DNA from: CAZPZZ01 sp964591245
Lineage (GTDB): Bacteria; Acidobacteriota; Vicinamibacteria; Vicinamibacterales; UBA8438
DNA: 15,612 nucleotides
Assembly: GCA_964591245.1 (NCBI GenBank)
Contig: CAZPZZ010000099.1
Coordinates: 1 to 15,612, forward strand
Direction: 5' to 3'
Below are positions 6,019-13,190 of this stretch, piece after piece. A program made the translations under genes and the position numbers. Positions within the stretch are counted from its first letter, which is position 1. Each line of letters starts with the position of its first letter. The notes beneath the pieces were generated by a model that ran no database searches, was not told where the DNA came from, and saw only the letters and a list, made by a program, of their open reading frames with translations.

Positions 6019-6897
6019 ATGTCACGGACGCTGCAGATAGATCCCCTCACCCCAATCATCGGTGCCGAAGTGTCTGGTCTCGATTTGACCAAAGCATTGA
6101 CACCCGAGGTGTTCGCTGCATTGGAGGCCGCATGGCTGAAGCATCTCGTGCTGTTTTTTCGAGACCAGCCGCTTTCCTTCGAGGAGCAGAAAGCGTTTGG
6201 TTATCGCTTCGGCGATCTGCACGTGCATCCGGTAGCTCCCAAGGACACGGAGCATCCCGAGATTTTTGTCGTGCACGGGGATGCCACCGTGAAATTCGTC
6301 GCCGGTGAAGTGTGGCATTCCGATGTTTCTTGTGACATCGAGCCACCCATGGCGAGCATGCTTCGTGTCGAGCAGGTCCCGCCCTCCGGGGGGGACACGC
6401 TCTTTGCCAGTATGTATGCGGCCTACGAGGCACTCTCGGACAAGATGCAGCGATTCCTTGCAGGGCTGACTGGCATCCATGACGGTTACCAGTACTACGT
6501 TGGGCGTTATGGCGGGGAGAATCTTCGGGACGAGTCCTACCCACGAGCCGAGCATCCAGTGGTACGTACCCATCCCGCGACTGGCCGCTCGGCGCTCTAT
6601 GTCAATGCAGGCTTTACGACCGGGTTCAAAGAGTTGAACTCGGGTGAGAGTACGGCACTCCTGGCGTTTCTCGTGAAGCATTGCGCGGCACCGGAGTTTC
6701 AGTGCCGATTTCGATGGGAACCGAACTCCGTGGCCTTCTGGGATAATCGCTGCACTCAACACCTGGCCATCTGGGATTATTACCCCGAGATCCGGCACGG
6801 CTATCGCGTGACCATCAAGGGCGATCGCCCGTTTTACACGCCGGCCGTCCCATCGCAGCGCACGAATGCTTCACGTCCGCCTGGGCGCTCTTCGTAA
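6019..6897 (+). CDS. TauD/TfdA-family Fe(II)/2-oxoglutarate dioxygenase
   Basis: This encodes 292 residues, normal for the family (TauD is about 283). The iron-binding facial triad is intact: His100 and Asp102 in VWHSDVS, and the distal His248 in RCTQHLAIWDY. Arg263 in GYRVTIKGDRPF matches the arginine region that binds the 2-oxoglutarate carboxylate, and FWDNR at residues 240-244 is also typical. The N-terminus (IDPLTPIIGAEVSGLDL) is the family opening, which supports the start at 6019 despite a modest ribosome site (AGGGAAA, about 12 nt away). The reaction couples 2-oxoglutarate decarboxylation to hydroxylation of a substrate such as taurine, alkyl sulfates or chlorophenoxyacetates. No sulfonate transporter or desulfurase gene is nearby, so the substrate is open. 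There is no signal peptide, so it is cytoplasmic. It is divergent from the PilZ gene and convergent with the SLC13-type symporter gene. Confidence 0.9.
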   Translation: MSRTLQIDPLTPIIGAEVSGLDLTKALTPEVFAALEAAWLKHLVLFFRDQPLSFEEQKAFGYRFGDLHVHPVAPKDTEHPEIFVVHGDATVKFVAGEVWHSDVSCDIEPPMASMLRVEQVPPSGGDTLFASMYAAYEALSDKMQRFLAGLTGIHDGYQYYVGRYGGENLRDESYPRAEHPVVRTHPATGRSALYVNAGFTTGFKELNSGESTALLAFLVKHCAAPEFQCRFRWEPNSVAFWDNRCTQHLAIWDYYPEIRHGYRVTIKGDRPFYTPAVPSQRTNASRPPGRSS

Positions 6898-7029
6898 TTC
6901 CGGGCATCCGGTTGTCCGAGTCGGGTCCACGGTGACACCCGGAACTCCGTCGAGAAATCGCGTGTAGGCTCTTTCCCGCCAGGGGCAGCGATTACGTTGT
7001 CAGTCAAGATGTCGAAACGTTGAGGCCGG
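6898..7029. other. Convergent intergenic region
   Basis: These 132 nt lie between the dioxygenase stop and the symporter stop, where a two-way terminator would be expected. A weak 5-bp stem (CGGGT with ACCCG, near 6924-6945) is visible without a T run on either strand. I see no convincing terminator. Confidence 0.4.
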
Positions 7030-8502
7030 TCAGAATAGCCCTGCCAGCGTGATGGCCACCGTCACGCAGACGGCTGCTCCTAGTGTCATCCAAATCCCGA
7101 CCTTGGCCATGTCACGAATTGAGAAATAGCCGGCCGAATAGGGCAAGACGTTGGTCGGACTCTCAGTGACCAGAATGAAGGCCAGTGTAGAGGTAAACGC
7201 GGCCGGGGCGGCGATGGTCCAGGCATCGAGCTGCAGATCGAGCGCCAGCGCGAGAAGAATTGGCATGATCAGTGAGCCTGTCACCGTATTGCTCGAGAAG
7301 AGCAGGTGCAGCAAGGCGACGGCTACAACGATGACAAAGGGCCGAAGAAGCGTGGGGACGAGAATGAGATGGCCCAGCAGCAACTGGGCGAGCCAACGTG
7401 CGGCGCCGGTCTCAAACACCATGAGCCCGAGGGATAGTCCGGCGACGATGAGCATGACCCCGCCCCAATCCATGTTCGCCTGTGCCTGTTTCCAGCTCAT
7501 GATCCGGATGGTCGGTAGAAACAGGGTCACTCCTCCCGCAAGCGCGACGGCTTGTACGGGGGGATCGAAGCGACCGCCGGTGAGATCGGAGAGCCACGGG
7601 GTGAGCAGCCAGGTGGCGATGGTCAGCCCAAAAATGGCCAGGGTTTTCCGTTCAACGGCGGTCAGCGCGCCGAGTGCTTCCAACTTTGCATCAATCTCAT
7701 CTCGTTCGTAGGGTAACGCCTCGAGCTCGGGAGGGAAGATTTTCAGAAGGAGCCACCAGCCGAGAGGGATCATGAGCAACGCTGCGGGCACTCCCACCAC
7801 CATCCACTGCCCGAAGGAGACCGATAGCCCCGCAATCTCTTCGAGATAGCTCAGTGCGATGAGGTTGGCCGCGGCACCAGCGGGAGTGCCGATGCCCCCG
7901 ATAAGTGGTCCGTAGGCGCACGAGATCATCAGTGCGCGACCGAAGTTACTCTGCAGGGGTTTCAGTCCAGCGTCCTTGAGGACCCCGACCCCGAGCGGCA
8001 GCATGACGGCAGCGACGGCCATGTCGGTGATCCACATCGAGAGTAGCGCGCCGACTACCAGAAATCCCAACAAGACACGATCGGTGCGTGTGCCGGCTAG
8101 TCGCAGCACATGGAGGACCATTCGTGTCCCGAGGCCCGAGAAGGTGAAGCCGGTTGAAAGGAAGAGAACGCCGATAAAGAAGACGATCAAGGGACTTCCA
8201 AAACCGGCATTGACCGCTGACGCGAAGTCGGTGATCCCGAAGGCTGGTATCAGTACGAGCACGACGAGAGATGTCGCGGCGAATGGCATTGCCTCGCCGA
8301 CCCACAACGTGACCGCGAAGACGAGAATCGCCAGGCACGTCTTGCCTTCTTGGGTCAACGGGATGAGTTCGCCGTTCCGTTCGAGCGGCGCCGGGGTTGG
8401 CAACAAATGTACGGCGAGCATCATCGCGATCGCAGCGAGCAAGATCCACACAGCTCTCCGGTCATCGGTTGCTGTAGGCGACGCGTTAACAGTCATGGTC
8501 AT
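7030..8502 (-). CDS. SLC13/DASS-type sodium-coupled carboxylate symporter
   Basis: This is a 490-residue integral membrane protein with about 11-12 hydrophobic helices, normal length for bacterial SLC13 carriers such as VcINDY. Diagnostic stretches include LAILVFAVTLWVGEAMP near residues 57-73, the second substrate motif SNT at 404-406 in FSSNTVTGS, and TESPTNVLPYSAGYF at 446-460. The first SNT motif, expected in helix hairpin 1 (residues 159-161), reads TDM, and the nearby GTPPN-like loop reads GTPAGAAAN. The family moves dicarboxylates, citrate or sulfate with Na+. The changed first motif suggests a different substrate or coupling ion. It starts 43 nt after the stop of the SSS symporter gene on the same strand, so it is likely the third gene of that operon. 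Two Met codons (8502 and 8496) could be the start. Confidence 0.88.
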   Translation of the reverse strand: MTMTVNASPTATDDRRAVWILLAAIAMMLAVHLLPTPAPLERNGELIPLTQEGKTCLAILVFAVTLWVGEAMPFAATSLVVLVLIPAFGITDFASAVNAGFGSPLIVFFIGVLFLSTGFTFSGLGTRMVLHVLRLAGTRTDRVLLGFLVVGALLSMWITDMAVAAVMLPLGVGVLKDAGLKPLQSNFGRALMISCAYGPLIGGIGTPAGAAANLIALSYLEEIAGLSVSFGQWMVVGVPAALLMIPLGWWLLLKIFPPELEALPYERDEIDAKLEALGALTAVERKTLAIFGLTIATWLLTPWLSDLTGGRFDPPVQAVALAGGVTLFLPTIRIMSWKQAQANMDWGGVMLIVAGLSLGLMVFETGAARWLAQLLLGHLILVPTLLRPFVIVVAVALLHLLFSSNTVTGSLIMPILLALALDLQLDAWTIAAPAAFTSTLAFILVTESPTNVLPYSAGYFSIRDMAKVGIWMTLGAAVCVTVAITLAGLF

Positions 8503-8545
8503 GAGTCTCAGGTGTTCGGTTTCTGATGGGGGTTGCCGTGGTCAT

Positions 8546-9970
8546 CTACTCGTCAATAGGCGTCGTGCTGCTGGTGGCGGAGTATCCGCGCCAGGCCATG
8601 ACCGTGAGCATGGCCGCGAGGGCGGCACCCAATCCAAGCAGAGCGGGGGAAAGGAAGAGCTTTTCACTGCTCCACCGCGTTAGCTCGATTACCGCGACCA
8701 CGGAGACGCCGGTGGCGATCGCGGCTACGGCTTCTAGACTGCGTATCCGTCGGATATAGAGTCCCACGATCACGGGTACGAAAAGGCTGACCGAGAGCAG
8801 AGTATAGAAGACGGTCAAGGCCTCGACGATGGAATGCAGGGCCAGAGCCAGCGCGACACTGCTTGCGCCACCGATGACAGCGGCCCATCGTGCGACAGCC
8901 AGTACCTGCGTGTCTCGGGCTTCGGGGTTGATAAACCGCGCATACAGGTCGCGAGAGAGTGAGGTGGCCAACATGAACAGGATGGCATCGGCAGAACTGA
9001 TCTCGGCAGAGAAGATTGCGGCGAGGCCCACGGCAGCCAGCAGAGGTGGCAGTGTTTCGAGAAGAAGGGTCGGGAGAGCAAAGTCCAGAGCGTTGCCGGG
9101 CAAATCCGGTATGACCGTGCGTGCGGCCATGCCGAGAAGGACTGGCGCCGCTGCAAAGAGCAGCAGCGCTATCCCATTCAATCCGACACCCCACTGCACG
9201 GCTCGGTCATCACGCGCGGCGTAGACGCGCTGGAGGATTCCGGGCGAGACAATGAACGCGGGACCCAGCATGATCAGGTAGAACCAGCCAGACCCACCGC
9301 CCTGCCAGAGGTTCCAGTACCCCGGGATGTCGCGCGTGTCGTGCAGGATCTGGGAGAGGCCTCCGGCCGACCCTAGAATTAAGGGGGAAACGATGACAAA
9401 GCCAAGGAGAAGCACCACAAGTTGCACGGTGTTCACCATCACCGAGGTTAATAGGCCTCCCGCCGTGAAGTACACCGTCACGACGATTCCGCCAATGAGT
9501 GAACCGACCCATCGGTCGAGACCACTGACAGCGCCGAGCACGAATCCCATGGCAATGAGTTGTCCGGCGAGAATGGCGAGGGTGCCCACCCAGAGTAGAA
9601 CCCCGATCGTCGCACGCACGCCACGGCCATAGCGATATTCGAGAAAGTCGCCGACGGTGTGTAGATCGAGATCGGCCGCCAGTCGCCTGAGGCGGGGGCC
9701 GACCCAGAGGGCCAGCACGATGGAGCCGAGACCTGCCGAGCCTACCCACCACCACGCACTCAACCCGTCGCGGTAACCCAGTGCGGCCGCGCCGACCGTT
9801 GACCCGGCGCCGATATTGGCCGCGAGCAAGGTTGCAAAAATACGCGATGGACCAAGTTGTCGCCTGGCCACGAAGAAATCACGCGCTCCGGCCACTCGGC
9901 GTCCAGACCAGAGCCCGACTGCCATCAGCAATCCGGCGTAGAGAAGGATGACCGATAAGTAAAGGTTCAC
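8546..9970 (-). CDS. SSS-family sodium:solute symporter
   Basis: This is a 474-residue membrane protein with about 13 hydrophobic segments, as in PutP and SglT. It starts at GTG (9970), inside the peptidase stop: the two share GTGA, so translation is probably coupled. Family features are the N-terminal DFFVARRQLG at residues 31-40, the helix 1 break ANIGAGSTVGAA at 51-62, YFTAGGLLTSVMVNTVQ at 167-183, and the Na2-site region SAEISSADAILFMLATSLSRDLY at 321-343. It imports a solute with Na+; members carry amino acids, sugars, vitamins, urea or carboxylates, and the substrate cannot be told from sequence. Because the gene before it encodes an exported amide-bond hydrolase, a hydrolysis product such as an amino acid is a reasonable guess. 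The SLC13-type gene follows 43 nt later. Confidence 0.9.
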   Translation of the reverse strand: MNLYLSVILLYAGLLMAVGLWSGRRVAGARDFFVARRQLGPSRIFATLLAANIGAGSTVGAAALGYRDGLSAWWWVGSAGLGSIVLALWVGPRLRRLAADLDLHTVGDFLEYRYGRGVRATIGVLLWVGTLAILAGQLIAMGFVLGAVSGLDRWVGSLIGGIVVTVYFTAGGLLTSVMVNTVQLVVLLLGFVIVSPLILGSAGGLSQILHDTRDIPGYWNLWQGGGSGWFYLIMLGPAFIVSPGILQRVYAARDDRAVQWGVGLNGIALLLFAAAPVLLGMAARTVIPDLPGNALDFALPTLLLETLPPLLAAVGLAAIFSAEISSADAILFMLATSLSRDLYARFINPEARDTQVLAVARWAAVIGGASSVALALALHSIVEALTVFYTLLSVSLFVPVIVGLYIRRIRSLEAVAAIATGVSVVAVIELTRWSSEKLFLSPALLGLGAALAAMLTVMAWRGYSATSSTTPIDE

Positions 9971-11085
9971 GGCACAGCTGGAAAGTCTCGGGCGGCCGGA
10001 TAGCCGGGAATGCCAGTTGCGGCGCGTACGCCCCGCAAAATAGCCTCGGACACGACGTCAGCTGCCAGCGCGCCGATCAGGCCAAGGGGAGGGGCACCGG
10101 AATGCTGGCCCGTCGACAAGGTGAAGATGGCGTCGCCATCGCTTGGCGTGTGGGATGGGATGATGGCGCGTGCAAAGCCGTCGTGGGCCATGCGTGCGAC
10201 TTGCGTCGCTTGCGTCTGGGTCAGCCGTGCATTGGTTGCAACCACTCCGAGCGTGGTGTTTTCCCCCTGACGGGCTGGAGTTACCGTGTTTGCACGGAGC
10301 AGGCTTCTCGCATCGGCCAGGCCCGTACCATCAAGGGTTCGGACACCCGCAACAATTTTGCCCGTGGCCGGGTCGACAACGTCGCCGACCGCGTTCACGA
10401 CCACCAGTGCGGCCACAACAAGTCCGTTTGCCAGGCGAACGGAGGCTGAGCCGAGTCCGCCCTTCATGGCTCGCGCTGACCCGCCTGTTTTTCCGATGGT
10501 TGCTCCGGTCCCAGCTCCAACATTGCCTTCGGCGACCACGGCCGTGCTCGCGGTTTCGGCTGCTCGATATCCGCATTGGGCATCAGGTCGGACGGTGGGG
10601 TCGTCGCCCACGGCCAGATCAAAAAGAATGGCTGCCGGCACGATTGGCACTCTGGCGACGCTTGTTTGGAAGCCGATATCCCGTTCGGCGAGGTACCGCA
10701 TCACACCCGAGGCGGCGTCCAGTCCGAAAGCACTGCCGCCAGACAACGCGATCCCATGGACCTCTTGCACCAGAGTTCCCGGGGCTAGCAGATCTGTTTC
10801 CCGTGTGCCCGGTGCCCCACCTCGGACGTCGACACCGGCTACTGCGCCGTCCTCGGCGAGTATTACGGTGCAGCCGGTCGGGCGGTCGACCAAGGTGAAG
10901 TGACCGACTCGGAGGCCCTCAACCGCAGTCAGGCCTTCGGGTGCCTGCGCATGAGCACCCGGGTGGTGTATGAGCGTTCCTACCAGCCACAGGAGCCCCA
11001 GGAGTCCGAATTTCAATTCCCGGTGTTTGCGAGTGGTGTCACGAAATGCCGCGTCACGGGTGTTGTCCACGCGGACTTTCGCCAT
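9967..11085 (-). CDS. Exported P1-family autoprocessing peptidase (DmpA/NylC-type)
   Basis: This encodes 372 residues if the ATG at 11085 is used; in-frame ATGs also lie at 11136 and 11220 and none has a good ribosome site, so the start is uncertain. Residues 22-47 form a signal peptide (HRELKF, then LLGLLWLVGTLI, cleavage after AHA), unusual because DmpA itself is cytoplasmic. The fold is that of the DmpA/ornithine-acetyltransferase group: VGHFTLVDRPTGCTVIL at residues 60-76, GIALSGGSAFGLDAASGV at 111-128, and ENTTLGVVATNARL at 275-288. Precursors in this family cut themselves just before the nucleophile, here between Asn276 and Thr277, giving two chains with Thr277 catalytic. Known members are aminopeptidase/esterases or nylon-oligomer hydrolases. 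The gene overlaps the SSS symporter by 4 bp (GTGA), which points to periplasmic release and uptake of a product. Confidence 0.88.
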   Translation of the reverse strand: MAKVRVDNTRDAAFRDTTRKHRELKFGLLGLLWLVGTLIHHPGAHAQAPEGLTAVEGLRVGHFTLVDRPTGCTVILAEDGAVAGVDVRGGAPGTRETDLLAPGTLVQEVHGIALSGGSAFGLDAASGVMRYLAERDIGFQTSVARVPIVPAAILFDLAVGDDPTVRPDAQCGYRAAETASTAVVAEGNVGAGTGATIGKTGGSARAMKGGLGSASVRLANGLVVAALVVVNAVGDVVDPATGKIVAGVRTLDGTGLADARSLLRANTVTPARQGENTTLGVVATNARLTQTQATQVARMAHDGFARAIIPSHTPSDGDAIFTLSTGQHSGAPPLGLIGALAADVVSEAILRGVRAATGIPGYPAARDFPAVP

Positions 11086-11398
11086 GTGTGGGGCAGCGTG
11101 TGTGCATGGCGGGTGCCGGCGTGTGAGGCTGGGCATTGGGGACTGTTCGGATGATAGCGGAAACCGTGTCGTCTGGGAACGGGATGCCTCTATCGACTGC
11201 CGGCCGAAATCCCGGGGCAACTACCTGAGGGACGCTGGACAAGCGGAGTCAGCAACGGCCACCGCTTCCCGGTCTCGTCCGAAGCCACCAATTGCACGGT
11301 CGGTTGAGACTACATGCCACTGAAGTAAAAAAATGTCACAGGAGTTTGCGTCAGAGGCATGTCCGCATGTCTGTAACTGAGTATCAGAAAAGGGGGTA
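11086..11398. other. Divergent intergenic region, nothing firm
   Basis: About 310 nt lie between the peptidase gene and the radical SAM promoter candidate; the region is shorter if the peptidase starts at 11136 or 11220. An A7 run lies at 11327-11333, and two direct copies of GCATGTC sit at 11357-11363 and 11365-11371. On the minus strand GTGACA just upstream of the A7 run could be a -35 for the peptidase, but no -10 follows at 16-18 nt. No coding frame with a ribosome site was seen. Confidence 0.4.
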
Positions 11399-11427
11399 TT
11401 GTGATAGGCGAGGGGACCGACTACACT
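11399..11427 (+). promoter_or_regulatory. Candidate promoter of the radical SAM gene
   Basis: TTGTGA (11399-11404) and TACACT (11422-11427) are separated by exactly 17 nt; each matches the sigma-70 hexamer at 4 of 6 bases. Transcription would start near 11434, leaving about 80 nt before the GTG at 11517. The direct copies of GCATGTC at 11357-11371 lie just upstream. This is a moderate match only. Confidence 0.35.
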
Positions 11428-11516
11428 GGTAAATTGCAGTGGGTGTGAGGACGATCGCTCACATTGCCACTGTATCGGTCTCTACCTACATTTCTCGACG
11501 ACGAGAAAGAGGTCTC

Positions 11517-13058
11517 GTGCGCGTACATATCGTCAATCCCAGTCACTTTTCGTTCGGTACGGGGTTTATCACTCCTCGTTGGATGTTTGTTCTTGCGGCT
11601 GCGACACCTGCGAAGTGGGGTGATCCCATTCTGAGCGACGAATCGCTCGAGCCGTTTGATACGGAGCAACTCGAAAAGGGTGACGTTGTTGGTATCGGTT
11701 TGCATACGGGTAATGCGCTCGTCGGTTACCAGTTGGGGCAACGTGCCCGGGCGCGCGGCGCCTGGGTGGTCTACGGAGGCAGCCACCCCACGTTGTTTCC
11801 CGAAGAGGCATTCGAGCGTGGCGGAGCGCACGCAGTGGTCAAGGGAGACGGTGACGTCGCCTGGGGCCAAGCTATTGAAGATTGCGTCAACGGAGTGCCG
11901 CAGCGTATCTACGATGGCGGGCGTGTTGACGCGGGTAAGTTTCGAAAAGCGCGCTGGGATCTGATGAAGCGCGAGAGCTATGCGTGGGCTTCAGTCCAGA
12001 CCGTGCGCGGCTGCCCAAAGCATTGTTCTTTCTGCTCGGTGTGGCGTACCGATGGCCAGGAGCCTCGTCAGCGAGGGGTCAATCCCGTCATTGAGGAGAT
12101 TGTCGAATTACGCCGGATGGGTTTCAAGTTCATTGCCCTGGCCGACGACAATTTCTACCCTGTCACACTCGAGGACCTCAAGATGGCCGAGCGGCGTGAG
12201 GACAAGACTCGGTACAACGAGTTGAAGGCCCTACGTGACGAACGGTTTGAGTTGATGGAACTGATGGCACAGCTCCCAAGCGATCTGAATTTTTTCACGC
12301 AGATCACGATGGAGTCTGCCGAGGATCCGGATTTTCTCGACGCGATGAGGAAAGCGCGAATCAGGGGGGCTCTGGTCGGCATCGAGGCTGTTACCCCGGA
12401 CGGACTGAAGGACGTCTACAAGGATTTCAACCTTGCGGGTGAAGAACTTGTGGAACGTTTACAGATGTTCCGGAAGCACGGCGTCTATATCCTTGGATCG
12501 TTTATTTTTGGTCTGCCCAGCGACCGCCCTGAGACGTTCGATGCGACGGCCGATCTAGCCAAGCGGGCCGACATCACGTTTGCGCAGTTCGTGACCCTGA
12601 CCCCGTTTCCAGGAACGCTGGACTTCGAGCAGTGGGAGCGCGAACAGGGTGACGAGATGGTCGAGGTGGACGGTATTCCCGTCTCGCGCCACTGGCTGAT
12701 ACCGCAATCCAGGCGTCCCAAGTTATTGACGCCGCACCCGGTGATGTCGGGCGAAGAGATCCGCCAGGGTACTCAGAATGTTTGGACCGATTTTTATAGC
12801 CTGAAGGCCAGCTGGCAACGATCGAATATCCTGAAGTCGTTTAAGAGCCGTATTGCATTTGTCGTCGCCTCCAAGGTGATGCTGAACGCATTCGGGAGGA
12901 CCGGTCTGTCGACGGACAGTGCCCGTGCGTCTCGCGCGACGAAGCTGGGCGGAATCGGGTTCTCGGTGTTGCAGAAGATGTTTGCGGCGCGACCGATGCC
13001 GGATCTGCCGGTGCCGATGAGTCCGCACCCACCAGTCGTCAGGGATTCTGCGGCCTGA
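11517..13058 (+). CDS. B12-binding-type radical SAM enzyme, substrate unknown
   Basis: This encodes 513 residues from the GTG at 11517, which begins RVHIVNPSHFSFGTGF, the usual opening of B12-binding radical SAM proteins; GAGG lies 4 nt before it. An in-frame GTG at 11439 would add 26 unlikely residues. Residues 1-140 form a Rossmann-like cobalamin domain (VVGIGLHTGN at 57-66, GGSHPTLFPEEAF at 87-99) without the classic DxHxxG, as in BchE-type members. The radical SAM core holds the iron-sulfur motif CPKHCSFC (Cys166, Cys170, Cys173) and the later LGSFIFGLPSDRPET and LTPFPGT segments. Such enzymes methylate or rearrange lipids, tetrapyrroles or natural products; hopanoid enzymes such as HpnR are of this type. 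No biosynthetic partner gene is adjacent, so the substrate is open. The protein is cytoplasmic and no signal peptide is present. The next gene is 132 nt away. Confidence 0.88.
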   Translation: MRVHIVNPSHFSFGTGFITPRWMFVLAAATPAKWGDPILSDESLEPFDTEQLEKGDVVGIGLHTGNALVGYQLGQRARARGAWVVYGGSHPTLFPEEAFERGGAHAVVKGDGDVAWGQAIEDCVNGVPQRIYDGGRVDAGKFRKARWDLMKRESYAWASVQTVRGCPKHCSFCSVWRTDGQEPRQRGVNPVIEEIVELRRMGFKFIALADDNFYPVTLEDLKMAERREDKTRYNELKALRDERFELMELMAQLPSDLNFFTQITMESAEDPDFLDAMRKARIRGALVGIEAVTPDGLKDVYKDFNLAGEELVERLQMFRKHGVYILGSFIFGLPSDRPETFDATADLAKRADITFAQFVTLTPFPGTLDFEQWEREQGDEMVEVDGIPVSRHWLIPQSRRPKLLTPHPVMSGEEIRQGTQNVWTDFYSLKASWQRSNILKSFKSRIAFVVASKVMLNAFGRTGLSTDSARASRATKLGGIGFSVLQKMFAARPMPDLPVPMSPHPPVVRDSAA

Positions 13059-13190
13059 TTCCCAGGCGGCGATCGACTTCAATCATCGACGAGTAATTCT
13101 ACGACTGCCCCGTACAGTGCTTCACCCAAATCGGGAGAGGCGTGGGGTATCGTAGTGTGTCCATCTGGTCATTCAGTCTGGAGGCCCCTC
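13059..13190. other. Intergenic region before the metalloprotease
   Basis: These 132 nt hold no convincing terminator for the radical SAM gene and no clear -35/-10 pair. The only firm signal is the ribosome site TGGAGG, 6 nt before the ATG at 13191. The metalloprotease could be read from its own undetected promoter or by read-through. Confidence 0.4.

Noticed and set aside
5781..6092. N-terminal extension of the PilZ protein to a 331-residue form
   Set aside because: The added residues show no domain and would cover the divergent promoter region and the start of the dioxygenase gene. The ATG at 5780 begins a recognisable strand.
6022..6798. Minus-strand open frame of 258 codons
   Set aside because: It lies wholly antisense to the dioxygenase gene, whose catalytic triad is clear.
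11327..11352. GTGACA as -35 of the peptidase gene
   Set aside because: It matches 5 of 6 bases, but the hexamer 17 nt downstream matches the -10 consensus at only 2 of 6.
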